Positions 38,899-47,817 of a DNA stretch of 64,000 nt are shown here, one piece after another. The translations under genes and the position numbers were made by a program. Source of the DNA: Solidesulfovibrio carbinoliphilus subsp. oakridgensis (GTDB lineage Bacteria > Desulfobacterota > Desulfovibrionia > Desulfovibrionales > Desulfovibrionaceae); assembly GCF_000177215.2 (NCBI RefSeq), contig NZ_CM001368.1, positions 2,555,001 to 2,619,000 on the forward strand. The letters are read 5' to 3'. Position 1 is the stretch's first letter, and every line of letters begins with the position of its first letter. The notes under the pieces are model-generated. The model saw only the letters and a program-made list of their open reading frames with translations, did no database searches and was not told the origin of the DNA.

Positions 38899-38939
38899 GA
38901 TCCGTCTCCAGCGCCCGCCCGGGGCTGGCCGTTGGGAGG

Positions 38940-39131
38940 TTAGCGCCTGCGCAAAAAGCCGAGGACCTGCTCGGCCAGGCTCCAGCCGAACCGCAGATCC
39001 GTGACCGACCGCAGGACTGCGGCCCGGGCCTGGCCGAATTCCCGCCGCAAAAGCCGCCGGCCAAGCTCGCCCCGAAGGGCGATCCCCTGCTTCTTGGCGG
39101 CGATACGCCGCAATTGCCCGTCTAGAAACAT
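38940..39131 (-). CDS. small basic protein (YqjK-like position)
   Basis: A 63-residue Arg/Leu-rich protein (MFLDGQLRRIAAKKQGIAL...). Its start overlaps the end of the holin-like gene at 39122. Position and composition mimic E. coli YqjK, the third gene of yqjDEK; sequence identity to it cannot be judged. It is probably membrane-peripheral. Confidence 0.55.
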   Translation of the reverse strand: MFLDGQLRRIAAKKQGIALRGELGRRLLRREFGQARAAVLRSVTDLRFGWSLAEQVLGFLRRR

Positions 39132-39499
39132 TCCCCGTCCTTTTTCAGTTCGCCAATGGTCTGGGCAAAGGCCAGGGGCAGCCGGGCCACCCGACGGCGC
39201 AGGCTCCAAAGAGCGGCCCAGGCCACCACCAGGCAGACCCCGGCCCCGCCGGCCACGGCCGGCAGCCGCCAGGCCGGCGGCACGGCCAAAAGGACCGCCA
39301 GCACGGCCAGGGCCAGGCCGACGGCCAGAAAAACCGCGCCGAGGCAGGCCAGGATCAGGAACTGGAGCAGCCGGATCTTGGCTTCCCGGGCCTCGAGCCC
39401 GAGCAGCTCCAGCCGGCCGGCCAGCAACTCGGCGGCCAGGCCAAGGACCCGGCCGCCGGAGGCGACAGTTTCGTCAAACGCGCCAGATATGCGCATCAT
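39122..39499 (-). CDS. phage-holin-superfamily 6 / YqjE-like membrane protein
   Basis: A 125-residue protein with an N-terminal amphipathic helix and two long hydrophobic helices (about 45-75 and 80-100) joined by a short turn, the pattern of the YqjE / DUF1469 group. It lies one base after the DUF883 protein gene and overlaps the small basic gene, giving a three-gene envelope cluster. Confidence 0.75.
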   Translation of the reverse strand: MMRISGAFDETVASGGRVLGLAAELLAGRLELLGLEAREAKIRLLQFLILACLGAVFLAVGLALAVLAVLLAVPPAWRLPAVAGGAGVCLVVAWAALWSLRRRVARLPLAFAQTIGELKKDGECF

Positions 39500-39500
39500 G

Positions 39501-39797
39501 CTACTTCCGGCTCAGGAACCAGCCGAGGAGCAGACCCACGAGGAAGGTGCCGCCGATGACCTGGTACGGCTTGTCGTGGACCATGCGGTCGGCCGAATCC
39601 ACGGTGTCGTCAAAGAGGCCTTCGACGTTGGAGTATTTTTCCCTGGCCATGGCCAGCCGGTCTTCCAGCTTGGCGCGCACCTTCTTGATCTGCTCGTCGG
39701 CCTGGCCGGCCGTGGCTTCCAAAAGGGCGTTGGCATGGCGCATGAGCTCCTTGAGCTCGCCGGCCGCTTCGTCCTGATAGGCGTTTTTTCTGAACAT
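39501..39797 (-). CDS. DUF883 / ElaB-YqjD-like membrane-anchored protein
   Basis: A 98-residue protein: a long coiled-coil helix (AGELKELMRHANALLEATAG..., VRAKLEDRLAMAREKY) and a C-terminal anchor (KPYQVIGGTFLVGLLLGWFLSRK region), the YqjD architecture. E. coli YqjD tethers ribosomes to the inner membrane in stationary phase. GGAGGTAG precedes the ATG. It is the first gene of a yqjDEK-like operon. The 318-bp gap upstream (39798-40115) holds nothing I recognise. Confidence 0.8.
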   Translation of the reverse strand: MFRKNAYQDEAAGELKELMRHANALLEATAGQADEQIKKVRAKLEDRLAMAREKYSNVEGLFDDTVDSADRMVHDKPYQVIGGTFLVGLLLGWFLSRK

Positions 39798-40115
39798 GAG
39801 GCTACCTCCATGGAGACGTACGATCTTTTGGAGCCAGCGTAGCCCATAAACGGAATCGATGTCCACGCATAAGACATCTTTCAAACGACAGGAACGTCTT
39901 TTTTCTCCCAACCAAGGCCGGGCGGCCGGAGAACGGACGCGACACGGCCGCAGACCCGCCGGCTGCGTGGCCGGGCCGGGTCGGCGTCGTGGCAAAAAAG
40001 GCGGGGTGCGGCTGGTCTGCGGCGCCGGGCCGAGGCGGGGCGGCCGCCCGGACGAGGCGGAGACGCAACTTCGGCCAGGGCCTGGGGCCGCTTGCCGCAA
40101 GGCGCGGCGGCCGGG

Positions 40116-40364
40116 CTACATGAAGGCGTAGGAGCCGTGGCCGTGCTGCTGCCGGCGAACCCGTTCGATGACCGCGGTCCGGTCCTCGGAAGCGTTGCCG
40201 CCGGGGCTGGTGGCGCAGACCAGCTCGGCCGGGGTGAAGCGGTAGCCCTGGGTGATGACGAAGCGGCGGCGCTCCCATTTGTTTTTGCATTCGCCAAGGG
40301 CCCAGCGGAATTCCGGGTCCTCGCGCAGGCGCCGTACAAATTCCATGGCACTTTGCAGAGACAT
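40116..40364 (-). CDS. Nif11-domain small protein (leader-peptide-like)
   Basis: An 82-residue protein. Residues 1-50 match the Nif11 fold (MSLQSAMEFVRRLREDPEF, then RFVITQGYRFTPAELVCA). Nif11 proteins occur in nif regions and as leaders of ribosomally made peptides. A GG-type motif (TSPGGN) separates the domain from a short hydrophilic tail rich in Arg/Gln/His, with no Cys/Ser/Thr-rich core. GGGAGGAGG precedes the ATG. A sigma-54-like promoter lies just upstream. No modifying enzyme or exporter is adjacent. Confidence 0.72.
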   Translation of the reverse strand: MSLQSAMEFVRRLREDPEFRWALGECKNKWERRRFVITQGYRFTPAELVCATSPGGNASEDRTAVIERVRRQQHGHGSYAFM

Positions 40365-40400
40365 GCTGTCCTCCTCCCTGTGATGGCGGTCAGACACCAA

Positions 40401-40416
40401 AGCAAAAATCGTGCAA
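40401..40416 (-). promoter_or_regulatory. sigma-54-type -24/-12 promoter of Nif11 gene
   Basis: The minus strand reads TTGCACG, four bases, TTGCT; consensus is TGGCACG-N4-TTGCW, so only one of the -24 G residues differs. The -12 element is 38 bp from the ATG, leaving a leader of about 26 nt holding the ribosome binding site. Confidence 0.6.
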
Positions 40417-40578
40417 AATTCCTCCGCCCTCGACAAACAAGAAATAATTCCGCGATTTCGACTGGTTAGAACAAAAATGACCACGGCAACGGGCCGCCGG
40501 CAACCGGCCCCCCGTTCCACTCCGGCAAACAACCGGCCCGGCCTTTTGCCTGCGTCAAACCCGCCGGCCGCCTGCGGC

Positions 40579-40908
40579 TCACTGCCCGTAGTTGGTGTTG
40601 CAGTATTTCATGCACCAGTTGTAGGCCATGAGCACGGTCGGGCCGCAGCCGTTGAACTGGTTCGGCCCGTAGACCCGGTTGTAGACGGTCTGGCAGCCTT
40701 TGGCGCAGTCTTCGACCGAGCCATGCTTCACGGACAGGACGTCGGAATCGTACTCGTTGCAGATGGTGATGGTGTCGCAGGAGGTGCGGTGCCCGATGGC
40801 CGTGTAGCAGAAGCCGCGGAACTCGGAGTCCGTCAGCGGCCTGGAGGCGCCGCAGCCGGCCAGGGCCACGGCCGCGCCCAAAAGGATGCACAGGGAAAAA
40901 ATCCTCAT
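40579..40908 (-). CDS. Cys-rich small lipoprotein
   Basis: A 109-residue protein with a signal peptide and lipobox (VALAGC, Cys at residue 19). The mature domain has eight further Cys (FCYTA, SCDTITIC, DCAKGC, GCGP, WCMKYC), suggesting a disulfide-stabilised periplasmic fold. Its ATG overlaps the TGA of the phosphoribosyltransferase gene. The function is unknown. Confidence 0.75.
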   Translation of the reverse strand: MRIFSLCILLGAAVALAGCGASRPLTDSEFRGFCYTAIGHRTSCDTITICNEYDSDVLSVKHGSVEDCAKGCQTVYNRVYGPNQFNGCGPTVLMAYNWCMKYCNTNYGQ

Positions 40909-41657
40909 CGCTTCGCTCCTTCCTTCGTTGTGGGCGGCCCGGCTCCGGGCCCGGGCGGTTGCGTCCCTTCCCGGGCAAAGGCCCCAAGCATGGCCGCTGT
41001 TTCCGCGACCGTGAGGTCGCGCCAGTGCCGGTAGGCCCGGGCCACGGCAAAGGGGCCCGGCCCGCAGACCAGCGGCACCACCAGCCAGTCGGCCACGTCG
41101 GCCAGCCGGAAAAGCGCGGTCCGGGGGGCGGTCGGCGCGGCCACGACGGTCACGGCCGCATCCCGCTGCCGCACCAGGCCAATCGCGGCCAACATGGTGT
41201 ACCCCGAGGCCAGGCCGTCATCAACCAGGATGACGGTCCGGCCGGCCAGGGGCGGCAGCGGCCGGTCGCCGCGAAGGAGCGCTTCCCGGGCCGCGAGCTC
41301 CCGGCCCACCCGGGCCGCCTCGGCCTCGATGTCGGGCGGCCCAAGGCCCAGCTCGGCCACCAGGGCCGTGTTGAGCACCACTTCCCCGTCCAGGTTCACG
41401 GCCCCGAAGCCGGCTTCGGTGTTGCCCGGGATCTGCAGCTTCCTGACCACCACGACATCGCACGGCAGGCGCAGGCGCCGGGCCACGGCCAGACCCACGG
41501 GCACGCCGCCGTTGGGGATGGCCAGGACCACGGCTCCCGCGAAGGCGATGCCCGAGGCGGCCAGCCTCTCGCCAAGGAAAAGGCCGGCCTCGGGCCGGTC
41601 GGGAAAAACGCCGGCCCTGTCGTCGAAGGGGGGATGGGTGAGGACGCGTGCCGCCAT
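40905..41657 (-). CDS. phosphoribosyltransferase-domain protein
   Basis: A 250-residue type I PRTase-fold protein with the PRPP loop VILVDDGLASGYTM near residue 135 and an early AIPNGGVPVGLAVARRL loop. This is the family of predicted phosphoribosyltransferases (COG1926 type), of uncertain substrate, often linked to stress dienelactone-hydrolase genes elsewhere. The start MAARVLTH is chosen because AGGAGA lies seven bases upstream. It overlaps the lipoprotein gene. Confidence 0.82.
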   Translation of the reverse strand: MAARVLTHPPFDDRAGVFPDRPEAGLFLGERLAASGIAFAGAVVLAIPNGGVPVGLAVARRLRLPCDVVVVRKLQIPGNTEAGFGAVNLDGEVVLNTALVAELGLGPPDIEAEAARVGRELAAREALLRGDRPLPPLAGRTVILVDDGLASGYTMLAAIGLVRQRDAAVTVVAAPTAPRTALFRLADVADWLVVPLVCGPGPFAVARAYRHWRDLTVAETAAMLGAFAREGTQPPGPGAGPPTTKEGAKR

Positions 41658-41814
41658 GCCGGGTCTCCTGGCAGTTTGCCCCACCATACCCGATTCGGCT
41701 GCCATGAAAAGGAGAAATCGACGGATTTTTCGACCGCGCCCCTGCCCTCGCTCCCGATCAGGGCCGGAAACGCGGCCGGGGCAGGCGGGCGCGGCCGGGG
41801 GGAGTATAAAAGCT

Positions 41815-41850
41815 TGTACCCGTTTCCCGGGCCAAGGCCGGCCGGGTACA
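41815..41850. repeat. imperfect hairpin TGTACCCG / CGGGTACA
   Basis: Eight-base perfect arms separated by 20 bases, between the PRTase gene and the sigma-54 promoter. It could be an activator (enhancer-binding protein) site or a terminator-like element; no further support. Confidence 0.3.
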
Positions 41851-41959
41851 GGATTCTGTACGTCCCGGCCGCCGGCCGACGCCCGGCACCGGCCGCCACC
41901 TTCCCTTTATCAATTTTAAATACTTGCTCTATTTTTTTATTTTTTCAAACACGAAGAAG

Positions 41960-41975
41960 TGGCACGCTCCCTGCT
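41960..41975 (+). promoter_or_regulatory. sigma-54 (-24/-12) promoter
   Basis: TGGCACG, four bases, CTGCT: the -24 element is perfect and the -12 GC is present with correct spacing. Directly upstream is an A/T-rich tract (TTTATTTTTT...), as expected for IHF-assisted sigma-54 promoters. No protein-coding gene follows on this strand. Confidence 0.78.
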
Positions 41976-41985
41976 TATAGAAAAG

Positions 41986-42052
41986 CATCCTTCCTCCAAG
42001 AACGCGAATTCAGAAAAAGGACCCCCGGGATGGCGACCTGGGAGTCCTTTTT
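41986..42052 (+). ncRNA. candidate sigma-54-dependent small RNA
   Basis: Starting 12 bases after the -12 element, about 67 nt run to a strong terminator: AAAAAGGAC at 42014 pairs through 16 positions (one mismatch) with GTCCTTTTT ending at 42052. The unpaired 5' part contains CCTTCCTCC (41989-41997), complementary to Shine-Dalgarno GGAGGAAGG. There is no convincing open reading frame. The sRNA nature is inferred from promoter plus terminator. Confidence 0.6.
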
Positions 42053-42201
42053 CAGTTGTAGGCTCCCCCTTCCCGATTCCCGGCATGGTCCTGTCCTCGC
42101 GGCCAAGGCCCCCCGTCGGCCGGCCAGGCGCACTGCTCCCCTCCCCCGCCGTGGCCCGGACACGACCCATCAGGCCCATCCGCGACGGCCGGACCGCCCC
42201 C

Positions 42202-42227
42202 AAAAAAAGCGCGCCCGGCGGGCGCGC
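42202..42227 (-). terminator. Rho-independent terminator downstream of glnS
   Basis: Minus strand GCGCGCCC / GGGCGCGC stem (three-base loop) followed by seven T. The next minus-strand gene upstream is glnS. Confidence 0.75.
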
Positions 42228-42290
42228 AACACATGCGGCAGGAGACCTGCCTGTCGGCAAACGTCCCTACCCCGGACGTTTGGGATGGGG

Positions 42291-42332
42291 GGCGCGGGGG
42301 GAAACCGCTTTAGAAAAGCGGTTTCCCCCCGC
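42291..42332. repeat. palindrome related to intergenic repeats
   Basis: A perfect hairpin with G-run, AAACCGCTTT, AG, AAAGCGGTTT, C-run, just after the glnS stop. The G-run/C-run flanks tie it to the repeat family. Confidence 0.65.
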
Positions 42333-42365
42333 ATTCCGGCCTCCCGGGGCCATGTACAAAAACCT

Positions 42366-44072
42366 TTACCGGCCGGCCGCCCGGGCCCACGAGTCCTTGA
42401 GGGCCACGGCCCGGTTGAAGACCCGCTTGTCCGGCGTGGAATCCTTGTCCACGCAGAAGTAGCCGAGCCGCTCGAACTGGACGTTCTCGCCCACGGGCAG
42501 CGAGGCCAGGGCCGGTTCGATCAGCGCGTTTTCGATCACTTCCAGGGAATCGGGATTGAGGCTTTCCTTGAAGTCGCCCTTGCCCCCGGACGGGTTCTCC
42601 CTGGTGAAAAGCCGGTCGTAGAGCCGGACCTCGGCCGGCAGGGCGTGGGCGGCCGACACCCAGTGGAGCGTGCCCCGGACCTTGCGGCCGTCCTCGGACC
42701 AGCCGCCCTTGGTGGCCGGATCGTGGGTGCAGCGCAGCTCCACCACCTCGCCCGTGGCCGGGTCTTTGATCACCTCCGTGCAGGTGACGTAGTAGGCGTA
42801 GCGCAGCCGGACCTCGGCCCCGGGGGCGAGCCGGAACCACTTCTTGGCCGGGGTCTCCATGAAGTCGTCGCGCTCGATGTAGAGCTCGCGGCCAAAGGGC
42901 ACCTGGCGCGAACCCATGGCCGGATCCTCGGGGTGGTAGGGAAACTCGATCGCTTCGGTCTGGCCTTCGGGGTAGTTCTCGATGACGACCTTAAGCGGCC
43001 GCAGCACGGCCATGACCCGCTTGGCCCGGCGGTTTAGGTCCTCGCGCAGGCAGTGTTCCAGAAGGGCCATGTCCACCATGTTCTCGGCCTTCGATATGCC
43101 GATGCGTTCGCAGAAGTCCCGGATGGCCTCGGGCGTGTAGCCCCGGCGGCGCACGCCGCGAAGGGTCGGCAGGCGCGGGTCGTCCCAGCCGGACACCACG
43201 CCCTCGGTCACGAGCTGGATGAGCTTGCGCTTGCTCAAAACCGTGTAGGACAGGTTCAGGCGGGCGAATTCGATCTGCTGCGGATGGCCGGGCACGGGCA
43301 GGTTGTTGAGCACCCAGTCGTAGAGCGGCCGGTTGTTCTCGAATTCCAGCGAGCAGATGGAGTGGGTCACCCCTTCCAGGGCGTCGGAGACGCAGTGGGT
43401 GTAGTCGTACATCGGGTAGATGCACCAGGTGTCCCCGGTCCGGTGGTGGGTGACGTGCTTGATCCGGTAAAGAACCGGATCGCGCAGGACCACGTTGGGG
43501 CTTTTCATGTCGATCTTGGCCCGCAGCACCTTGGCCCCGTCCGGGAATTCGCCGGCCCGCATCCGCCGGAAGAGATCCAGGTTCTCGGCCGGGGTCCGGT
43601 CGCGGTAGGGGCTGTCCCGGCCGGGTTCGGTCAGGGTGCCCCGATAGGCCCGGATCTCCTCCTGGGACAGGTCGTCGACGTAGGCCAGGCCCTTTTCGAT
43701 CAGCGTCTCGGCAAAGCCGTAGAGCTTTCCGAAATAGTCCGAGGCGTAAAAGAGCCGGTCGTCCCAGTCGAACCCGAGCCAGCGCACGTCGTCCTCGATG
43801 GCGTCGACGTATTCCACCTCTTCCTTGGCCGGGTTGGTGTCGTCGAAGCGCAGGTTGCACTGGCCGGCGAAATCGCGGGCCAGGCCGAAATTGAGGCAGA
43901 TGGACTTGGCGTGGCCGAGGTGGAGGTAGCCGTTTGGTTCCGGGGGAAAACGGGTGTGGACGCGGCCTCCCCATTTGCCGGTCTTCATGTCCTCGTCGAT
44001 GATCTGGCGGATAAAATCACGGGCCACAGCGGGCCCGGACTTGTCTTTTTCGTCCGCGTCGGGTGCGGTCAT
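42366..44072 (-). CDS. glnS: glutaminyl-tRNA synthetase
   Basis: A 568-residue class I synthetase. It has [18 protein letters not shown] (HIGH variant) near residue 42, the GlnRS-specific FDDTNP, and the KMSKS variant [11 protein letters not shown] near 275, followed by the two beta-barrel anticodon domains. It charges tRNA-Gln directly. It is an isolated gene with a terminator downstream. Confidence 0.96.
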   Translation of the reverse strand: MTAPDADEKDKSGPAVARDFIRQIIDEDMKTGKWGGRVHTRFPPEPNGYLHLGHAKSICLNFGLARDFAGQCNLRFDDTNPAKEEVEYVDAIEDDVRWLGFDWDDRLFYASDYFGKLYGFAETLIEKGLAYVDDLSQEEIRAYRGTLTEPGRDSPYRDRTPAENLDLFRRMRAGEFPDGAKVLRAKIDMKSPNVVLRDPVLYRIKHVTHHRTGDTWCIYPMYDYTHCVSDALEGVTHSICSLEFENNRPLYDWVLNNLPVPGHPQQIEFARLNLSYTVLSKRKLIQLVTEGVVSGWDDPRLPTLRGVRRRGYTPEAIRDFCERIGISKAENMVDMALLEHCLREDLNRRAKRVMAVLRPLKVVIENYPEGQTEAIEFPYHPEDPAMGSRQVPFGRELYIERDDFMETPAKKWFRLAPGAEVRLRYAYYVTCTEVIKDPATGEVVELRCTHDPATKGGWSEDGRKVRGTLHWVSAAHALPAEVRLYDRLFTRENPSGGKGDFKESLNPDSLEVIENALIEPALASLPVGENVQFERLGYFCVDKDSTPDKRVFNRAVALKDSWARAAGR

Positions 44073-44238
44073 GGCTGGCCCTCGTTGCTTGGTTGGTCGA
44101 CGGCCGGACGGCCGCGAGAAACGCGAAAACTAGGCCAAAAGGCAGGGGCGGTCAAATGGGCGGGAAAAGGACGGCGCGCCCGGAACGACCCGGACCGGGC
44201 CGGGCCTTTCCAGGCGCGCGCGGACGTCGAGGCGATAT

Positions 44239-44640
44239 TTAGAAGATGTTGTTGGTGTTGACCCAGCCGTACATGTTGAGGCTCGGCACATGGACCAGGG
44301 CCCAGCCTTCGCGGTCGTTGACCAGGATGTCGACCTGGGTGCCGATGGGCATCTTGGCCAGCACGCCGCAGTAGAAGCCTTCGCAGTTGCGAAGCGGCAG
44401 GTCGGTGAAGCCGGCCCGGGCCGACCGCTGGGGAGTCAGGGTCCAGGTTTCGGCCAGGATGGCCTGCTGCTGCGAACGCATCAGGGCCTCGGGCTGCGTC
44501 CCCATGGGCGTCATCATGGCATTCTGCTGGATGGTCTGGGGCGATACCGGGGTCTGCGCCTGGGCCACCGCGGCGAAGGCAAAGATCAAGGCCGAGACGA
44601 GCGCGAGGGCAAGCAGGGGAGAAATGAGACGCTTGTTCAT
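44239..44640 (-). CDS. exported SH3-like domain protein
   Basis: A 133-residue protein with a signal peptide (LLALALVSALIFAFAAVAQA, cleavage near residue 29). The C-terminal 70 residues look like a bacterial SH3 domain: CEGFYCGVLAKMPIGTQVDIL, REGWALVHV, GWVNTNNIF. Probably binds cell-wall peptides in the periplasm. A well-matched promoter lies upstream. Confidence 0.75.
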   Translation of the reverse strand: MNKRLISPLLALALVSALIFAFAAVAQAQTPVSPQTIQQNAMMTPMGTQPEALMRSQQQAILAETWTLTPQRSARAGFTDLPLRNCEGFYCGVLAKMPIGTQVDILVNDREGWALVHVPSLNMYGWVNTNNIF

Positions 44641-44750
44641 AAAAGCCTCCTTCGTGTTTCGTGCGCCGGCCGGCGCGCGTGCGCGCCACCGCCCGGGGCG
44701 CGGCAGTGGTGGTCCTGTTCCCCCATAGGAGAGGATCCCACAGTATTCTG

Positions 44751-44778
44751 ACTATACGCCCCCAATTCCGCCCGTCAA
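44751..44778 (-). promoter_or_regulatory. promoter of SH3-like gene
   Basis: TTGACG, 16 bp, TATAGT on the minus strand, about 110 bp before the start codon. The 328-bp gap up to 44968 also holds TTGACA at 44912 on the plus strand, with only a poor -10, possibly for the GGDEF-EAL gene. Confidence 0.6.
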
Positions 44779-44968
44779 TCGGTAATGGCGTTTTTCCAGC
44801 CGGTCCGGCCAATTCCGGGACGGACCGGGCCGGACAACGATGCGGCATTATTGGCGAAAATGTCATGGACCAGACCCGAAACGGCACCCAAATCCATGTT
44901 ATTTCAGTAGGTTGACAAGCAAGGCCCCATGCTGCAAAGCTTGCGGCATCTTTCCTTGAGGCATCCGT

Positions 44969-47452
44969 ATGACGCTCCAGTTTCCGGGCACCTTCCCCGA
45001 GCTTCCTGACGACGCCTTCCGGCGCGTGTTCCTGTGTTCCCCCAACGCCGCCCTGCTCCGCGACGCCGACGGCACGGTCCTGGCCGCCAACGCGGCCTTC
45101 GAGGCCCTTTTCGGCGTGGAAATCCCGGAGGTGGTGGGCCTGGACCTCCGGGAGGTCCTGCGGCCCGTGTCCAGCCGGCCCGGCCGGGCCGACCGGCCGG
45201 ACGAGGACGGAGAGGTCTGGAGCCTTCGCGGCGCGGCCTTTTTGCGCGAGACCCGGTGGGCGGCCGGCGAGGGCGACGCCGCCGACGTCCGCGTGTCCCA
45301 GTTCCCGGTCGGCATGCTCGGAGACCGGCCCATCACCTGCATGCTCTTTCGCGACATTGCCTCGCGCCTGCTCGCCGAGGACCGGCTGCGGGACGCCGAG
45401 CGCAAGTACCGGTCCATTTTCGAGAACGCGGTGGAGGGCATCTTCCAGACCACGCCCGCCGGCCGCTACCTCGAGGTCAACCGGACGCTGGCCCGGATCT
45501 ACGGCTTCGAATCCGTGGCCGAGATGCGGGAATTTTTCCGCGACATCCGAAACCAGCTCTACGTCGATCCCAGGCGGCGTGACGACTTCGTCCGGGAACT
45601 GGCCGCCCACGACCAGGTCCGGGACTTCGAGTCCGAGATCCGCAAGAAAGACGGCACCGTCATCTGGATTTCCGAAAACGCCCGGGTGGTCCGGGGCGCG
45701 GACGGCCTGCCCGCCTATTACGAGGGCACGGTGGTCGACATCACCGACCGCAAGCGGGCCGAGGCGGCCCTCGCCACCCAGCGGGCCTATTTCACCCAGC
45801 TTTTCGCCAACTCCCCCCAGGCCATCGCGCTCATCGACATGCACCGCAACATCGTGGACGCCAACAAGGCCTTCGAGGCCCTGTTCGGCTACCGGACCGC
45901 CGACATCCAGGGATTCGGCATGCGGGCCTTCATCGTGCCCGAGCACCTGCTCTCCGAATGCGAAAACATGCGGTGCGCGGTCCTTGCCGGCAAGCCCGTG
46001 GTCCGCGAGACCGTCCGCCGCCACTGCGACGGCCGCCTCATCCCGGTGTCCATGATCGGCTTTCCCATCGAGATCGCGGGCGAGACCCAGGGCATCGTCT
46101 ACATCTACCAGGACATTTCGGAGCGAAAGGCCTTCGAGGAGCAGATCACCCACCAGGCCTTCCACGACGCCTTGACCGGCCTGCCCAACCGCAGCCTCTT
46201 CGCCGACCGCCTGGAGCGGGCCCTGACCCGGGCCCGGCGGCGCGGCGACTCCCAGTACGCGGTCCTCATGATCGACCTCAACAAGTTCAAGGGCGTAAAC
46301 GACACCCTGGGCCACCAGGCCGGGGACCAGCTCCTGGTCGAAGTGGCCAGGCGCCTGTCCGGGTGCGTCCGGTCCATGGACACGGTCGCCCGCCTGGGCG
46401 GGGACGAGTTCGCCGTCATCCTCGAAGAGTTCAAGACCAAAAAAGAGGTCATGACCGTGGTCGAGCGCATCGGCGTGGGCCTTGGCAAGCCCTTCGTCCT
46501 TTGCGGCAAGACCGTCACCCCCGAGGCCAGCATCGGCATCGTGCTCCACACCCGCGACTACGCCGCGGCCGACGATCTCCTGCGCGACGCCGACATCGCC
46601 ATGTACCGGGCCAAGGAGCAGGGCCGGGCTTCCATGATCTTCGACCGCAAGATGCACCAGGAGATCCTCGAAGCCATCAGCCTCGAGACCGACCTGCGCC
46701 AGGCCCTGGAGGCCGGGGAGCTGCTGCTCCACTACCAGCCCATCGTGGACGTCAAGGACTCCCGCATCGTCGGCTTCGAAGCCCTGGTCCGCTGGGACCA
46801 CCCCGACCGGGGGCTGGTGCCGCCGGGGCAGTTCATCCCCCTGGCCGAGGAGACCGGCCTCATCCTGCCCCTGGGCCGCTTCGTCATCGACGAGGCCTGC
46901 CGGCAGCTGCGGGCCTGGCAGCTCGAAATGCCCGAGGCGGCCGATCTCTCGGTCAGCGTCAACGTCTCCTGCCGCCAGTTCGTCAAAGACGGGCTGGTCG
47001 AGCACGTGGCCCAGGTCCTGGCCGCAACCGGCCTGCCCCCGGCCTGCCTCAAGCTCGAAATCACCGAGTCCGTGCTCATGCACGACGCCGAGCACACGGC
47101 CCGGGAGCTTAACCGCCTCAAGGCCCTTGGCGTCAAGATCGCCATCGACGACTTCGGCACCGGCTACTCCTCGCTCTCCTACCTGCGCCAGCTGCCTATC
47201 GACCACCTCAAAATCGACCGGTCCTTCATCAGCGGTCAGGGCTGCGACGGCGAAAGCCAGGAGATCGTCAAGTCCATCATCTCCCTGGCCCGAAGCCTCG
47301 GCCTCACCGTCATCGCCGAAGGCGTCGAATGCCCCGACCAGCTCGACCGCCTGCGCCTGGCCGACTGCGACAAGGCCCAAGGCTTCATGTTCTCCCGCCC
47401 CGTGGAAGCGACCGCCGCCGGCCGCCTCATCCGCCAGCACCCTGCCGTCTAA
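44969..47452 (+). CDS. PAS-GGDEF-EAL c-di-GMP signalling protein
   Basis: An 827-residue cytoplasmic protein. PAS-type modules at about 12-135, 145-270 and 275-395 precede a GGDEF domain (intact GGDEF near residue 476) and an EAL domain (FEALVRW near 604; DDFGTGYSSL and EGVE also present). Both catalytic motifs appear intact, so it may make and hydrolyse c-di-GMP under PAS control. There is no membrane segment. Confidence 0.93.
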   Translation: MTLQFPGTFPELPDDAFRRVFLCSPNAALLRDADGTVLAANAAFEALFGVEIPEVVGLDLREVLRPVSSRPGRADRPDEDGEVWSLRGAAFLRETRWAAGEGDAADVRVSQFPVGMLGDRPITCMLFRDIASRLLAEDRLRDAERKYRSIFENAVEGIFQTTPAGRYLEVNRTLARIYGFESVAEMREFFRDIRNQLYVDPRRRDDFVRELAAHDQVRDFESEIRKKDGTVIWISENARVVRGADGLPAYYEGTVVDITDRKRAEAALATQRAYFTQLFANSPQAIALIDMHRNIVDANKAFEALFGYRTADIQGFGMRAFIVPEHLLSECENMRCAVLAGKPVVRETVRRHCDGRLIPVSMIGFPIEIAGETQGIVYIYQDISERKAFEEQITHQAFHDALTGLPNRSLFADRLERALTRARRRGDSQYAVLMIDLNKFKGVNDTLGHQAGDQLLVEVARRLSGCVRSMDTVARLGGDEFAVILEEFKTKKEVMTVVERIGVGLGKPFVLCGKTVTPEASIGIVLHTRDYAAADDLLRDADIAMYRAKEQGRASMIFDRKMHQEILEAISLETDLRQALEAGELLLHYQPIVDVKDSRIVGFEALVRWDHPDRGLVPPGQFIPLAEETGLILPLGRFVIDEACRQLRAWQLEMPEAADLSVSVNVSCRQFVKDGLVEHVAQVLAATGLPPACLKLEITESVLMHDAEHTARELNRLKALGVKIAIDDFGTGYSSLSYLRQLPIDHLKIDRSFISGQGCDGESQEIVKSIISLARSLGLTVIAEGVECPDQLDRLRLADCDKAQGFMFSRPVEATAAGRLIRQHPAV

Positions 47453-47454
47453 AA

Positions 47455-47537
47455 GAGGCCTCCGGCGGCCAGGAGAGGCTCTGCCTCTCCTGGACCTCTC
47501 CGCCGGGGGGGATCACCCCCCCGGACCCCCCGAAAGG
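47455..47537 (+). repeat. modular palindromic intergenic repeat, copy 14
   Basis: GGCCTCCGGCGGCCAGGAGAGGCTCTGCCTCTCCTGG, then GCCGG, a G-run/GATCA/C-run palindrome and GGACCCCCCG. Reversed module order relative to copy 11. Confidence 0.83.
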
Positions 47538-47817
47538 GGAGGACGGGGGGTTTTGCGAGTACATTTGGGGGCAAGCCGTTGGGCGAAAAACTTCGCCGGC
47601 CTGCCCCTGGGGCCGTTTTTTTTCGCCCGGCCGCGTAACGGCCGCCGGCCTCGCGGCGACATGGAGAGTGAAGCCCGCCGCTCGTCTTGCCGGCCGGCCC
47701 GAGCCGTTGCCACGGCCTGCTGACGTCTTGCCGCCCGCCCGGCGGCCGCAGGAACCGTTGGAACGGATTTGCGGCATCACAGACGGCCAGGACCGAACAC
47801 ACCCTCCCGCACCAGAG

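Noticed and set aside
42049-42260. Possible small protein (MATWESFF...) read from inside the sRNA terminator
   Set aside because: No ribosome binding site, the ATG lies in the terminator loop, and downstream codons have random composition.
44069-47440. 1123-codon antisense frame spanning the GGDEF-EAL gene
   Set aside because: Runs through two genes and an intergenic region; it is a consequence of third-position GC bias.
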